Source: Paraspadella gotoi
Taxonomy: Eukaryota; Chaetognatha
Direction of reading: 5' to 3'
Assembly: GCA_051294375.1 (NCBI GenBank)
Contig: CM119271.1
Span: 15,506,770-15,570,769, forward strand
DNA length: 64,000 nucleotides
Shown here: piece by piece, positions 35,752 to 48,422 of the stretch
Layout: every line of letters begins with the position of its first letter
How positions within the stretch are numbered: the first letter of the stretch is position 1
The notes under the pieces: generated by a model
Seen by the model: only the letters and a program-made list of their open reading frames with translations
Database searches by the model: none
Told to the model about the DNA's origin: nothing
Made by a program: the position numbers and the translations under genes

Positions 35752-36886
35752 TTTTTTTGGTATGGGAAACGTAACTAGAGAGCTAAGCTTGTACAAATCA
35801 TGAAGACAAACTATCTGGATCTAATTGCGTAAAGAGAAATAAGAAAACGAAAAAAAAAACTGAGGAAAGGCCAATTGAAAACGCAAAACGTTTTTTTTTA
35901 TCTAAATAATCGTCATTTCGGTACAAAAAGAAAAAGAAGAAAGATGCGATGGCGATTAGAGAAAAAAAAAAGTTCGAAAAGCGAACGAAATTTAAAAGGA
36001 ATTAAAAAATAAAATAAGCGGACGAGAGGTAAGGTCAGGTCGGACGCGCGGCGGCGGCGGGAGGGGCATTTCTCGATCAGGGTTCAGGTTGGAGACGAAA
36101 AATCATTTTTTTAAACGAATGGATGGATGAGAGAGAAAATTGAACTGGAAGAAGCGATAGATTCGACTATTGATTTACTAATAAATAAATAAATAAAACT
36201 ATTTAGGATTAAAGTCTCGAGCCTCTTTACCCGAATGACTCACCCGCGCAAAATTTCAATAACAAAAAGGAGAAGAAAAAAAAACCGGTTTTTTTGCTTC
36301 AACGAAAAAATCGAAAGCCGAAGATCGAAACCTGATTCTCTCAAGTACAGATTAAATCCTCAATCACGAGGTTCTTTTGTTTTGTTTTTTTTTCCTTTAA
36401 TAATATTCTATATTTATTTCTTTAGTTAAACTATTAAAAAAGCTAAAAATTGAACGGTTATTTTGACAGGTAAAAGAAACTTGAAATATCCTATTTATGA
36501 AACAATGAAAATCTGAAAGGATACTGTCAGGATAAGAGCCAAGGCTACGAAGGTAGCAAATTTTTGTTAAAAATTGCATTTTGAGAATTTGTAAAACCGT
36601 TGAAAGGTTTTAATAAATTTTGACATGGTTTGGTCCAGAATTTGTTTAATCAGTAAAAGATTATCATGGTAAGTTTTAGTTCTGGTTAAAAATTGACAAA
36701 TTACTGTGAGGTAAGTGATAGTCGGTCTAAGCCCATTCGGCGGGAGATAAAGATAAGGAAATGCTTTTGAGAAACCAACTCAAGTCTTAAGACTTAAGTT
36801 GTTTTTTCTTTTCCTCTATTTTCTCTCCCCCCTTCCATCTTTTTCCATCTTTTTCCATCTTCTTCCATCTCCTTCCATCTTCTTCC
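35752..36886. other. Spacer with an 11-bp tandem repeat
   Basis: No gene seen. Poly-A/T-rich stretches, and at about 36,833-36,890 a tandem of a CTTTTTCCATC-like 11-mer next to the stop codon of the zinc-finger gene. Confidence 0.5.
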
Positions 36887-39295
36887 TCAACTCGAGTCGT
36901 GATTCTGCTTCTTGGCGTGAACGTTCCTGAAGTGCTCCTTGAGTTGCGTGGATTCGCTGCAAGAGAAGCTGCACTTGGTGCACTTGAGCGGCGCCTCGCC
37001 CACGTGGGACCCGAAGTGGTCCTTCAAGTCGTTGAGGTTGGCCGAGGAGTAGGAGCAGCGGCCGCAGCGGAACGGGAGAGGATTGTCGTCGGAGGGCTGT
37101 TGTTGGGAGGAGACCGCGGCAGCGGCGGCAGCGACGGCCGCGGCGGCGAAAGTCGTCGCGTTGGCAGCGGCGCCGGAGGAAGCAGCGTTGGCGCCGGTCA
37201 AGTAGGAGAGGTCAAAGTCTGAGGCGGAGAAGGCGTGCTTTGAGGAGGGCGGCGGCGATTAGGTCGAGGATCTGTTCCAGTTCCGAGGGTTTCGAGGATT
37301 CGCCTTTTGGAAGGGAGTCAATACAAAATAACTAATTCATTTACATTTAACTTATAAAAAAAAATAATTCACCGGACGAATGCGTTTGGAGATGAAGGTC
37401 GAGATTGAGTGAGGTATTGCAGGCAAAATCACACTTGTCACACCTGTCATGAAGAAGAAATACACAATTTCACCTTACACATGTGTGCAAAAAAAAAATT
37501 TAAACTTTGAACCCTTACTATCTTGCTTGTCTGTCGTCCTTTTAAATAAAATCTGGGTTTATTTTAAAACCAGGGCATTTGAGCCCATGACAAAGTTTCT
37601 AGGCAAAATATGATAGAAGCTATGCTAAAAAACAAGCAGTTTTTAAAAGCTCATCTTATTTTCATAGAAGATGGAGCTCCTGTATACAAAGCCAAAGCAA
37701 CCCAAAAATAATATGAGGAAAATGAGATCAAACTGCTTGAAAAATGGCCAGCAACTGTGAAGAAGATTTTACAGTACAACGCTATGACAGTCGACAAAAT
37801 CAAGAGAAAGCGCGTTTGGCGGAAGTTGAACCCTTCATATTTACGCAGCCTTTATTACTCTTTTCCACGTCACATGGAAACGGTACCGGAAGCAAATGGT
37901 GGTCTGACAAAGTATTAAGTTAACCGAGTCTTAAAAAGTGTTTGTTTTCTTATAACTATTAAACTTTTTTTGCACGCATGTGTAATAATCTAATATAATC
38001 TAATTAATAATGTCATCTTATCAATCGCATTGAAACGTGACCTATTGACTGTGACTGACTTGTAAGGACGAACGTCGGAATGCAAAAGCATATGACGATT
38101 CAATTGAGATAAGGAACTCGTTGTGAAAGAACATTCGGTGCACGCGTGGAGAGTCTTTGTTGTCGGGACTAACAAAGAAAATAAAGAGAAATTGTATTCA
38201 TTACATACTTAATACGTATGCAATGAACGTATGCAACGTAATTGTATTTTAATCGTTCCGCTAACCGGCTTTAATCTCATTATTTTCTCCACTGGACGTC
38301 GGATTTCGCAATCTTTCCATTGTCCGTTGTTTTGATCACAGACGAGCGGACCGCGAGGGACGGGGCCTCCAGGACCGCCCTCCGCCCCGCCGCCACTACC
38401 GCCCATTCCACCAACGCCGGGCGAAGCGACGCCAGTCTCGGTGGCGCCAATTCCGGTCGTCTTCGGCGTCATCAGATCCGAATGAGTCAATTGATGGTTT
38501 TGCAGATTTAGGCTTCGCTCGGTGGAAAAGGGACAGAATTTGCATTGATAGGGTTCCTTCTCGGCGCCTCGGCGGCCCTGGGTTCGGAAGGGGCGGGCCG
38601 GCGCCCTTGGCGTCCGGCGTCGGCGTCGCCGGTCCGGTCGGCGCGGGGTCCGCGGAGGCGCCGAGGGAATTGAGGTGGTGAGGCGCGGCGGGTTTGGAAA
38701 TCGGGTTGCATCGAATCTTGGACGGAGTCGTTGTCGTAGTCATCGTCGTCTTAAGGGGAGAATTTGTTTTTCTAACGAAAGCGTTGGGTCTCGTCTTTTC
38801 TCGCAAAAAGGCATCCCCTAACGAAGCCGTGGACGTAACATCGGCGCTTGTTGTAAGTCTCGATGTAGAGGCGCCCGGCGTCGTCGCCGTGAACGGAGGG
38901 GTCGACGTCGTCTTAATCGTCATCGTTATCGGCGTCGACATCGTCGTCTTCGACACATCTGTCTCCACGGAATTCCTCGCCGCTTCCTCGATCTTCCGCT
39001 TCTTCGAGGGCACGTCCGCTTCCGCCACCGCTTCCTCCACGCTAACCTTTTTCTCCTCCTCCTCGTCCTCGTCTTCTTCCTCCACGAAAGTGTGAACCCC
39101 CTTCCGCCGAATCGAGACGGATTCCTCGTGACCCAAAACGATCCACTCGAAATGGAGTTGACCTTTGAGTTTCTCCACGAATCGAGACACTCTCCAACAG
39201 AGGATCTCCAGGTCCACGTTGAGCTTTCCGTTTTCCTCGTTGTTGTCGTTGTTGTCCGACGAGGAGTTGGACGAGGGTCGAGTCTCCGAACTCAT
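36887..39295 (-). CDS. C2H2 zinc-finger protein with five fingers (unassigned)
   Basis: Probable nuclear DNA-binding protein. Exon 1 starts at 39,295 (MSSETRPSSNSSSDNNDNNE) and encodes an acidic/Thr-rich N-terminus with a basic KKRK patch. It reaches finger 1 (CKFCPFSTERSLNLQNHQLTH) only after a frame change between about 38,700 and 38,570. Finger 2 is in exon 38,060-38,168 (CTECSFTTSSLSQLNRHMLLH), finger 3 in 37,373-37,443 (CDKCDFACNTSLNLDLHLQTH). Fingers 4 and 5 are in exon 36,887-37,303, which needs another one-base correction before the Ala-rich run. All fingers have CxxC-x12-H-x3/4-H spacing with an aromatic after the second Cys, like REST/ZNF-type arrays. The donor after finger 1 is uncertain. 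Frame errors are probably assembly errors. Confidence 0.7.
37478..37982 (+). mobile_element. Truncated Tc1-like element in a zinc-finger gene intron
   Basis: Terminal inverted repeats CACATGTGTGCAAAAAAA (left) and TTTTTTTGCACGCATGTG (right) are flanked by TA on both sides. Inside, on the plus strand, about 37,650-37,918 reads as the end of a Tc1 transposase: FIEDGAPVYKAKATQK and later LNPSYLRSLYYSFPRHMETV ending EANGGLTKY and a stop, matching the family C-terminus. In-frame stops and missing blocks (the SPDLNPIE region is gone) mark it as dead and internally deleted. It inserted against the orientation of the host gene. Confidence 0.8.
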
Positions 39296-39812
39296 GTTCG
39301 AGGATCCGGAATCAGTAAAAAAGAGAGAGATAGTAACTGTAATTTTGAATTAATTACTAAAGTGTGGTGCTGCTCAATAATTGCTTGCTTCTTTTAAAAA
39401 TTCTCATCTTTTTTCAACCGGAAGTGGTTTGCCGCAAAAAGTGGCGCGAAAGTCATATAGGCGCATCGGAGAAATTATTAATGGTGATATCGTTTTCTCA
39501 ACACCTAATTTGGAATGAGAAAACTTTGCGAGAATCAAGAACTTTAAAAAAAGTTTGATATTCCTGGGGAGATTCTAATATATAATTTTTTTATATTTTT
39601 TTATTGTCATTATATCATGTTAAACTCTTTAATGAGAAAAATTTTTAAACCTATTATAATACATTCTAAGGTCTTTTTGCTTACAGATTTTATCATCAAT
39701 TTTATTTTACCTGTTTTAGTACTTTGTTGGCAGTAAAAATCAAAAGTATTGTAAATTTGGTAAAAATTGGCTGAAAATTAAGTTTGTCCTGATTTAAATT
39801 ATATAAAATAAT
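39296..39812. other. Spacer upstream of the zinc-finger gene
   Basis: AT-rich, with no coding signal or repeat I can name. Likely contains the promoter of the zinc-finger gene near 39,300-39,450. Confidence 0.4.
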
Positions 39813-40450
39813 ATTTAACAAAGTTTGGAAATGTTTTCGTCAAACGATTTTTTTAATTAGTATAGAGGAACATGTTTCTTACTCTTCATTCGAAGTCTTC
39901 ATTTCAGCAGTAAATGATGCATTAACAAATTTGTGTAAAAGAAGGGAGAGAGAGGAGAGAGAGAGAGAGAGAGAGAGTGAGAGAGAAAGAGAGAGAGAGG
40001 GCCAAAACTTTCTTTCGGCTTCAATACTATCTATTTATTACTAGAATAATTGTTAAATTCACCATTAGTTTTAAATTATTCTTGTTGTACATACATAATG
40101 TATTATTTTGTCTCTCCCTGTTTTTCTCTCTCTCTCTCTCCCCTCTTCCTTCTGTCTCTCTCTCTCTCTCTTTCACCAAATTGAACCATTTCACTTCTTT
40201 TCACAACTGATCTGTCTCAACTCAAACTGTTACTCATTCTTAACAACTATCTCTGTGTTGGAAACTTTTGGCCCTCTCTCTCTCTCTCTCTCTTTCTCTC
40301 TCACTCTCTCTCTCTCTCTCTCTCTCCTTATTTCACAAACTTTGTTAATGCATCATTACTGCTGATGAAGACTCGAAATGAAGAGTCGAAACATGTCCTT
40401 ATAATAATAAAAAATCGTTGACGAAAAACATTTCCAAAACTTTGTTAAAT
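39813..40450. mobile_element. Fold-back element with GA/CT microsatellite arms
   Basis: Two arms of about 190-200 bp (39,813-40,011 and 40,262-40,450) are inverted copies. Both start from ATTTAACAAAGTTT-type ends, share GTTTCTTACTCTTCATTCGA-like segments (with indels) and a GATGCATTAAC block, and both contain a long GA (or CT) run. The 250-bp loop has further CT runs. The right arm contains CTGATGA-AGACTC...GAGTC-GAAAC, similar to a hammerhead-ribozyme core. No coding capacity. Confidence 0.6.
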
Positions 40451-41283
40451 CTCTATACTCAACGAAGGCCGAAAGGATTAACACAATGATAAAATATACA
40501 ACTAATGGTATTTAATATGTGCCTTACACTTTAATCTGCTGAATAAAATCATTTGACTTAAAAATAAGTTATAATATGTACTGAGATATGACTTAAATAA
40601 ATTAAAATTACATTTTTTAAAGATTTTTAGGGCTTTTTTTGGTAGTACCTCAATAAATATTTCGTAAGAGTTGGCAATAGGCTCAAAATGAAGGTCACAT
40701 CCTATAGTTTCTAGTCCATATATATTAAGTAAAATTATATATAAAATCATTATGGTAAATTATTTAAAATTTTATTTATATTTTTTTAATTTTTTGGGGG
40801 ATGATGTACCTATATTTAAGCTTGAAGAAAAATTTTATTTATGAATTAATTGAAAGAAGACTGTCTATAGAACTCGTTGGTATCCTCAATTTTTTTGATT
40901 AAAGTCTTATTATATTCTCAATAATACTCACCATTCCATTACTTTTTTAAAGAAAAAATAATATATTTTGATTAATACTTTTTAACCAAAAGTCGGAGAA
41001 GTGGAGTGGTCTTAAATTAAGCTCTCGTCTACTGATATCGTTTGACATATAGATGTTTGAATTGAGTCTATATTTTGCAAATTAGTACAAAAGTTATCAA
41101 TTTCTCAAAAATTAACTTACCAACTCAACTGCAATTTAAAAAAATCTGAGTTTGGACAAAATTTTTCGACTTAGCCTAAGCTCTTGTCCAGACAGCAACC
41201 TTTCAGGTTTTTATCATTCCAGAGATGGTATATTTCCATTTTCTTTTTCCTCCTATAAAAAGAACCGTGTTTTAACGAATATC

Positions 41284-41354
<71 letters not shown>

Positions 41355-41520
41355 AGTCGTCATCGTCGTCCTCTTTTCCTTGGCTTCAAGAGAGAAAAGG
41401 AATTCCCAATGGATTCAAAGTGAAGAGAGATCCGAGATCGACGGCCTCCGGGGCGAATTTAAGCCCACCGATCATCACGTGTTGAAAAGAATCGCTGAGA
41501 ATATAAGAATGAAACTTGTT
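40451..41520. other. AT-rich spacer and (GA)n microsatellite; possible orphan exon
   Basis: 40,451-41,287 has no gene signal. A GA run of about 65 bp spans 41,288-41,352. The following 41,355-41,520 is GC-richer; on the minus strand it gives an open frame ending at 41,386 (HVMIGGLKFAPEAVDLGSLF...). It borders the gap and could be a last exon or chance. No family recognised. Confidence 0.35.
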
Positions 41521-41729
41521 NNNNNNNNNNNNNNNNNNNNNNNNNNNNNNNNNNNNNNNNNNNNNNNNNNNNNNNNNNNNNNNNNNNNNNNNNNNNNNNN
41601 NNNNNNNNNNNNNNNNNNNNNNNNNNNNNNNNNNNNNNNNNNNNNNNNNNNNNNNNNNNNNNNNNNNNNNNNNNNNNNNNNNNNNNNNNNNNNNNNNNNN
41701 NNNNNNNNNNNNNNNNNNNNNNNNNNNNN
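41521..41729. other. Assembly gap (209 Ns)
   Basis: Gap between the spacer and the 3' end of the SNAPC2-like gene. Its flanks (GAAACTTGTT and AAAAAAACACTTG) do not overlap visibly. Confidence 0.95.
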
Positions 41730-41811
41730 AAAAAAACACTTGAATCCTATTCTAATTTAAATTAAATTTTTATTTATTATCTAATGAATCGAAATATCAA
41801 CGATGAAATTC

Positions 41812-44800
41812 CTACCTGCTCTTCGACCCGGCAGCGTCGCCCGAAGAAGAAGACGTGGCCTTATCTCTCGTCTCGCTCTTCCTCCTCTTCTTCCTCGGAG
41901 ATCTTCCTCTCTCTTCTTCTTCCTCCTCCTTCTCTTCCGCTTCCCTTTCCTCAGACCGCAACGCCCCCTTGCCCATGTAATCGGCAAAGGTCCGCTCGGC
42001 CGCTGACCTCGTTCTACGCGCCCGATTTAACTCGGCGTCGCTCACGCCCATGGAACTCGTATTTGACCATTTGAGGTTGTAGGCTTTGAGGCAGTAGTCG
42101 CGGTAGATGGAGCGGAGAAACTCTTTCTGCTCCTCAATGTCGGAACACTGGAAGGAAGAGATTCATGGTTTTATGATATTGTGGCGATTCCTGAATTCGC
42201 TTCCCGTGGAGCTTGGTGAAACTCAGCTCGTCCCATTGGCTTGGACAGCTAAGTACTCGTTCACCAACCGTGAGTTCCGGGTTCAATCCCCTCACGGTCA
42301 CGCTGGTTAAAGTGTGATGGTGTCGGCATAAGCACGCCAGTGACAGGGGGTGGTCACTGCAGATCCAAAGCCCTGAGCGCCAGCTGTCGGGAGATGCCTC
42401 ACACCCCAGGCATCACACATGTCCCCTCATTGCCATAATATATATATATATATATATATTTATCCAATTTTCATAGCCTCCTCGTTTAAATTTTAAGTTA
42501 ATTAAACTTCCCCCACCCAACCCCAAAAAAAAATCACCTTGAGTTCGGAGGCGGTATCGGAGATAAGGTCGAGGACGACCCAGGCCTCGATGGGATCGAG
42601 CTCGGGCGGTTCGCAGCCGCGAAGAAGCGCGAAGAGATACTCGTAGATGAGTTTGAAGTTGATCTGCGTCACCGACTTGTCGTCTTCGTCGCCAACCGAG
42701 TCTTGCGGCGCCGCGGCGCCGTCGTCAGCGGAGGGCGTGGCGTTCATGGAGCTGAAATCCTGGAGAAATAAACTAAAATCCTAAATTTGCCTCCCGTACT
42801 AGATGATGGTAAAACTCTTCTCATACAAACAGCTTTAACAGCTAGGTGTACTTGCTTACCAAACATGAGTTTCGGATTCAATCCCCTCACTGTCACGCTG
42901 GATAAGCGTGATGATACTCTAGTCTAGTGTGTGTTTAGTAAACACTGTTTACAGTGGCGTGGGGTGGTCACTGGTCAATGGTCACTGCAGCTTCAAAGCC
43001 CTGAGCGCCATCTATAAGGAAGGAACTTTTGATACAACCAAGAATGAGATTGAGTTCATCAATCTCATTTGCATATTGTCGTATTGACATTGACTTGTCA
43101 TAAATTCTGTTCCTGTGTCATTTCATGTTCTCATTTCACGAATTCACTTTTGTCATTAGTGTAGCTATTGATGATAGTAATTGATTAGAAAGTTTGGGAC
43201 ATTTATTAATAATAATTATCAATTAAACTAACTTATAAATATTCTTATTGGAACCCACTCTTAGGTATTTCAATTATAGTTTAAAGCTTCAGGATGAATT
43301 CTATGCTTTGACTTGGAACAGAGTTGGCTTCCAATATGGCAGTCCCATCCTCTCTGGTCTTAGTTCTTACTTATTGGGTTAGGAATTATGTTAGAAGCAT
43401 TTTATATATGTTTATTAATAAAGACTCTCTCTTTCCTCCATAGGGTATCTATGCTTATGACTTTACTTCCCTTAAGCTAGCTATATGCTTCAAGCATTCT
43501 ACTACTGAACCACAGCAAGTTAGCATCTCTTATTCTACAAGTAAGTTAATTGGTATGTTTATTGGGAATACTATTAGAGCTAAGTTTACTGTTATTTTAG
43601 GACCAAATAGCTCGCTTACACATCTGTCGGGAAAGGCATCACATCCCGGGCATCATACATGTCCCACCTTACCATATTATCAAATTACAATCATAATACA
43701 GGCAAATTACAAACAAAATATAGTGAAATAACTTGCAACCCCACGCCGTAGCAAACCTGATTCTGCTCGAAATTGGCGATGACCGACATGACCCCGGCGA
43801 TGGCTTTGGAGAAGTCGGGCGTCTCGTTATCGCTGACGAGATGATCGACGACGCGGATCCACCGGACGATGGGGTCGCCGCTATCGTCGACGTAGAGATG
43901 GGGAGAGTTAGAATGGTACTTGTCTCTGAAGAGGGCGTTGGGGGCGGCGTCGTCGCCGACCCCGCGATCTCGCATTCGGTGTCGAATGCGGGTGATGTAG
44001 TCTTTGATCTCGGCTTCGGTCTTCGTGGGGCCGATGATGGCCGCCATCGAGGCGTAGTCGGTAGCGTCCACTTTGGAGACGGCGTCGACGAGGCGTTCGC
44101 GTTCCACGACTGTCCAGTCTTTGTCCACGAGGCCTTAGGGAACATTGAACATTGAACGAAACTCGTCATGTGGTACAAAATCTTGCAATTTTTTCATGAC
44201 TTCTAGATATATCACTTTTTTCCTTGTGTCTTTTATTCTTTATAGTTTTTATGATTTCCTGAAGGCGGCGCTAGCAGTCCCTAAGATCTTAGGTTTTTTT
44301 CTGTATTATCAAATGAGCAAATAACTATAGGCAAATTATGTACATTTTTAACGTAAGTGGGACAGATCGACGGACATACCGACCGACCGAAAAGTGACTT
44401 ATAGAGTCGCTCCGCGAGTACTCGCGGCACAACAAAAAGGATAGGATGGGGCGGCGTTAAATTGTCCTCACCGGAGACTTTGTAGGTGAGTCGAGGATTG
44501 CGATGCAGTCGATACTTGGTTCCCGTCCTTCCGTTCTTCTTCGGCGGGAGTTCGGAGGGAGGTGACATTAATTTCGCGTCCTGATCAAGATCAAGATGAA
44601 GATCAAGATGAAGATCAAGATGAAGATCAAGATGAAGATCAAGATGAAGATCAAGATGAAGATCAAGATGAAGATCAAGATGGAGATCAAGACGAAAGTT
44701 AAAAAAAAAATCCGTGTTCGAGACTCGAGCGTGTCATTTTTATATTCATTTATTTATTTAACTTTTTAGTAATAAGCGTTTATCATTGCATATATTTTAA

Positions 44801-45279
44801 ACACTTTTACAAAAGGAAAATAAGATCGAAGAATTAGAACGAGAGTTTATGTACAAGACTTACCAAAGGTGAGGTTTCCTTCCTCACCCTCGTCGATCGT
44901 CGTCGTTCAGTTCCTTCCTTCGCTTTCCTTAGATTAAAATGAAGGAAAAAAATTCACAACATAACATCTCTAATAATAAATGTATTAAATAAATAGAATT
45001 AAAATTCATTTCAAATATATTTAACTTTCTATAATTATTTGAAAATTTAGCTTAATATAGTAAAACTAGTAAAATTACAATTCCCCCCCCCAAAAAAAAT
45101 ATGTAAATTGTAAAAACTGACCCTTCGGAAGTCGTCGCCTCCTGATTAGAAGTCTCCCCGTTGGAGGTCGGAGACTTTGGGCCATCTTCACCGACTCTTT
45201 CGTCCGCGCCTTCGCCGACTCCCTGTCCTTCGTTCGGCGTCTCGCTCTCTATTTCCGACGTCTTCCGACCTTCCTTCAT
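41812..45279 (-). CDS. SNAPC2: snRNA-activating protein complex subunit 2-like (SNAP45)
   Basis: In vertebrates SNAPC2 belongs to the complex that recruits Pol II and Pol III to snRNA promoters. Six exons join in phase: 45,122-45,279; 44,864-44,927; 44,472-44,580; 43,757-44,133; 42,538-42,759; 41,812-42,147, giving 421 residues (human about 334). A basic RRRSTRVR stretch precedes a Myb/SANT-like helix set (KDWTVVERERLVDAVSKVDA, then TKTEAEIKDYITRIRHRM). The best family match is INFKLIYEYLFALLRG followed by PPELDPIEAWVVLDLISD, parallel to the human FEKIYKYLSS...ELSAAESAVVLDLLMSL. The C-terminus is acidic then basic (SPRKKRRKSETR), a likely nuclear signal. If the first two exons are wrong, an ATG at 44,568 gives a shorter form. 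Two SINEs sit in its introns. Confidence 0.72.
42178..42440 (+). mobile_element. tRNA-derived SINE, copy 1
   Basis: The tRNA-like head contains CATTGGCTTGGACAGCTAAG (A-box region) and a perfect Pol III B box GGTTCAATCCC at 42,280-42,290. The body has GTGTGATGGTGTCGGCATAA, GGGGTGGTCACTGC, CCAAAGCCCTGAGCGCCAGC and a 3' end CATGTCCCCTCATTGCCATA followed by a TA run. Three related copies exist in this window (about 42,800, 52,490 and 57,995). It lies in a SNAPC2-like intron, opposite to the gene. Confidence 0.8.
42790..43685 (+). mobile_element. tRNA-derived SINE, copy 2, split by a nested insertion
   Basis: The head and body (42,790-43,016; B box GATTCAATCCC near 42,867; GCCCTGAGCGCCATCT at its end) are separated from the SINE tail (CTGTCGGGAAAGGCATCACA, from about 43,625). 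The roughly 600 bp between them are unrelated to the SINE. The short string CATCT occurs on both sides of the break, a possible target duplication. The inserted stretch has no obvious coding frame. Confidence 0.65.
44583..44696. repeat. 12-bp minisatellite (GATCAAGATGAA)n
   Basis: About nine units of ATCAAGATGAAG in tandem, directly upstream (in the gene sense) of the acceptor of the third SNAPC2-like exon, so the polypyrimidine side of this intron is built of CTTGATCTTCAT repeats. Confidence 0.9.
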
Positions 45280-45814
45280 TTTTTGGGATCCTCTCACGCA
45301 TGCAGAGAGTTGACAAAAGAAATTAGAAACAATGAAGCCACGCCCACAACCACAACAACAACTGAAAAAAAGAGAGACGAGTCGCAAAATCTTTGAAAAA
45401 ATCGATCGGTGATTTAATTCTTATTTGGGTTTCAAATGTTTAGCAACTAGTAACAACTATGGCACGAACGTGCTCTCATCGAGGGAGAAAGGGGGGAACG
45501 GGGGTCAAGGAAGAGGGGAAGGGGAGGGGCGAGAGAAAAGGGGAGAGGAAAGGGGGGGAAGCTCTTTATTTTATTCTCCATTGTATCACGATGTCAGAGA
45601 CGGCCTTTTTTTTTTTTTTTAATTAAGTCGAGGCGTCGTTTAAAACAATATTTGATAATAAGAGTCACTAACTATAAAATTATGGTTTTTGTCGCGGTGG
45701 ATTCTCTTTCTCTCTTTTAATCTCGAATACGAGAAAGAGCGAGACAGAGAGAGAGAGAGAAACTGAAGCGGGTCATCCTCCAAACGACGGCATTCGTGTC
45801 AATGAATCGTTTCG

Positions 45815-48422
<2,608 letters not shown>

